Assembly (NCBI GenBank): GCA_963575745.1
Contig: CAUYUJ010015691.1
Location: 120,023 to 184,022, forward strand
Length of the DNA stretch: 64,000 bases
Direction: 5' to 3'
Source: Prorocentrum cordatum
Taxonomy: Eukaryota; Sar; Dinophyceae; Prorocentrales; Prorocentraceae
The position numbers and the translations under genes were made by a program. Shown piece by piece: positions 63,114 through 64,000 of this stretch. A model generated the notes under the pieces. It was not told the origin of the DNA. It saw only the letters and a list, made by a program, of their open reading frames with translations, and searched no databases. Within the stretch, counting starts at the first letter, position 1. Each line of letters opens with the position of its first letter.

Positions 63114-63191
63114 GACTTTGAGCAAACAGCCATGGATGGACGGCAGGGAAGCGACAACTAGGGATTCAAAAACGTGTGGAACACTGAACTG
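63114..63191 (-). repeat. Split direct repeat A1 (outer 5' end of element)
   Basis: 78 bp, one mismatch to A2. It ends ...GAACTG at 63191, where LINE-D resumes with TTCTATCAG. Confidence 0.93.
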
Positions 63192-63614
63192 TTCTATCAG
63201 TTCTTCCAGCAGCACATCAATGCGAAGACCCCGCCTCAGGTGGCCATGCTTGTGATGCACTTCAGGTATCGCGAGTACAAGCGCACGAGCAAGACGGCTC
63301 GGGAGGAGGACGGCGACACGACGCCGACGGGCCGCCTGACGCTCGCGTTCTCGTACGACGAGCCAGGTCGCGAAGCGAGGTCGTTGAGGATTCAGTTCCC
63401 GAACAGCGCGGGGGCTTCCAAGGCGGCGCAGCTCATGGGGCCTGCCCCTCGTGGGCCCCTGGAGAGGAAGGCAGCGCGCCTCCTCGCCTTGCCCTGGGCA
63501 AGAGCGATGGAGCCAACGCCGTGTGGACGTATCCAAAAACAGAAGCCGCTCGCGCTCGAGAGAAGGAGCGCGAGCCAGAAACATCTGAGTCTGGGTGCCT
63601 TTTGGGGGCAATGA
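63192..63614 (+). pseudogene. LINE-D ORF2 C-terminus, right of the insertion
   Basis: It continues LINE-D coding in register: FYQFFQQHINAKTPPQVAML, RYREYKRTSKTAREEDGDTT and RLTLAFSYDEPGREARSLRI, to a TGA at 63612-63614. It has no start codon of its own; the ATG at 63174 lies inside the A1 repeat and is incidental. 63615-64000 is probably the LINE-D 3' region, with no further feature seen. Confidence 0.7.
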
Positions 63615-64000
63615 ACGTTTAGCTGTTTCAGTTGCCCGAAGGACCATCCCCGACCCGTTCCAGGCCACGGGCTGTGATACGTATTCGAATCGTGATCTTC
63701 CCCCGATCCCCTTAGCCGTGGCCCCGAAGCAGGCTCCACGCAAGGGGGCGGGCCAGATGGCAAAACACGGCAGGTCCAGTCTATAGTCGGTCCCTCAGAC
63801 GGCTCCTCTCACGCGCCAGCGTGGCGCTCGAGGCCCGCCGTCGTTCGGGGGCGGTACTGGCCTTGCCAGAAAGGGGTTCCCCTGTCCCTTTCTGCCAGCT
63901 GACCCTCGAAGTCGGGTCGCGCAGAGTCCGTTGCCAATTTTATTGTATGAGGTTCGAGTAACTCATTCGGATTCCCCGCGCCTTGCTCACTGCTCATTGC

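Larger units (their letters stand above)
56525..63191 (-). mobile_element. Tyrosine-recombinase retrotransposon with methyltransferase-like domain
   Basis: A 6,667-bp element with A1-ORFs-B1-A2-B2 split direct repeats, the layout of PAT/Kangaroo-type DIRS-order elements. Minus-strand order: A1, ORF1a (membrane segment), ORF1b (Gag-like), RT-RNase H, tyrosine recombinase, methyltransferase-like domain, B1, A2, B2. There is no LTR and no integrase. It interrupts LINE-D without target duplication, as expected when a circular cDNA is inserted by a tyrosine recombinase. Near-identity of the repeats (1/78 and 2/133 differences) indicates recent arrival. At least two frame changes lie inside the coding region. 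Confidence 0.88.
52261..63614 (+). mobile_element. LINE-D: non-LTR retrotransposon split by a nested element
   Basis: Plus-strand order: endonuclease (52.3-53.2), linker (53.3-54.1), RT (54.1-55.0), C2H2 and C-terminal ORF2 (55.0-56.5), then the C-terminal remainder at 63192-63614. The interruption is the 6,667-bp tyrosine-recombinase retrotransposon on the minus strand. LINE-D differs from A-C in orientation and in keeping the YADD catalytic motif. The 3' boundary was not determined. Confidence 0.72.

Overview
The window is nuclear DNA of a dinoflagellate. The decisive evidence is an exact 22-nt copy of the dinoflagellate spliced leader (DinoSL) at 18839-18860 (minus strand), with decayed copies at 48280-48301 and 36192-36229. 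The rest fits: high GC, long trinucleotide microsatellites, and very dense decayed retroelements in place of compact genes. I found no confident host gene, tRNA, rRNA or SL RNA gene. Almost all recognisable coding sequence belongs to transposable elements, most of it broken by frameshifts or stops.

Layout, left to right. 0-1 kb: basic-tail ORF and a retroelement pol scrap. 1.0-2.1 kb: 49-bp satellite. 2.2-4.4 kb (minus): a Merlin/IS1595-like transposase that runs in one frame into an R3H-OTU protein, with two in-frame stops and a frameshift. 4.55-5.1 kb: 22-bp satellite. 5.3-6.5 kb (minus): copia-type Gag relic. 6.9-12.7 kb: composite (TCC)n repeats, a LINE scrap, the (CTATG)n family and 142-bp repeats. 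12.8-18.9 kb (minus): a near full-length LINE (LINE-A) with DinoSL at its 5' end. 18.9-29.6 kb: microsatellites, several MITE-like inverted-repeat elements and satellites. 29.7-36.2 kb (minus): a second LINE (LINE-B) with SL relics. 36.3-38.0 kb: a foldback-like element with inverted arrays. 39.4-41.8 kb: dispersed repeats. 44.0-48.3 kb (minus): a third, more decayed LINE (LINE-C) with a 19/22 SL relic. 48.7-52.1 kb: more composite repeats and a ~310-bp tandem array. 52.3-63.6 kb (plus): a fourth LINE (LINE-D), split in its ORF2 C-terminus by a 6,667-bp element.

That inserted element (56525-63191, minus strand) is the most striking object. It is a tyrosine-recombinase retrotransposon with split direct repeats (A1-ORFs-B1-A2-B2). 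It encodes a small membrane-segment protein, a Gag-like protein, reverse transcriptase plus RNase H, a tyrosine recombinase and a C5-type DNA-methyltransferase-like domain. Its repeat copies differ by only 1-2 bases, and removing it rejoins the LINE-D reading frame exactly with no target-site duplication, so it is a young insertion.

How the parts relate: the LINE messages appear to have been trans-spliced with DinoSL and then reverse-transcribed back into the genome, some more than once. At all three LINE 5' ends the SL copy abuts a (TCC)n tract on the sense strand.
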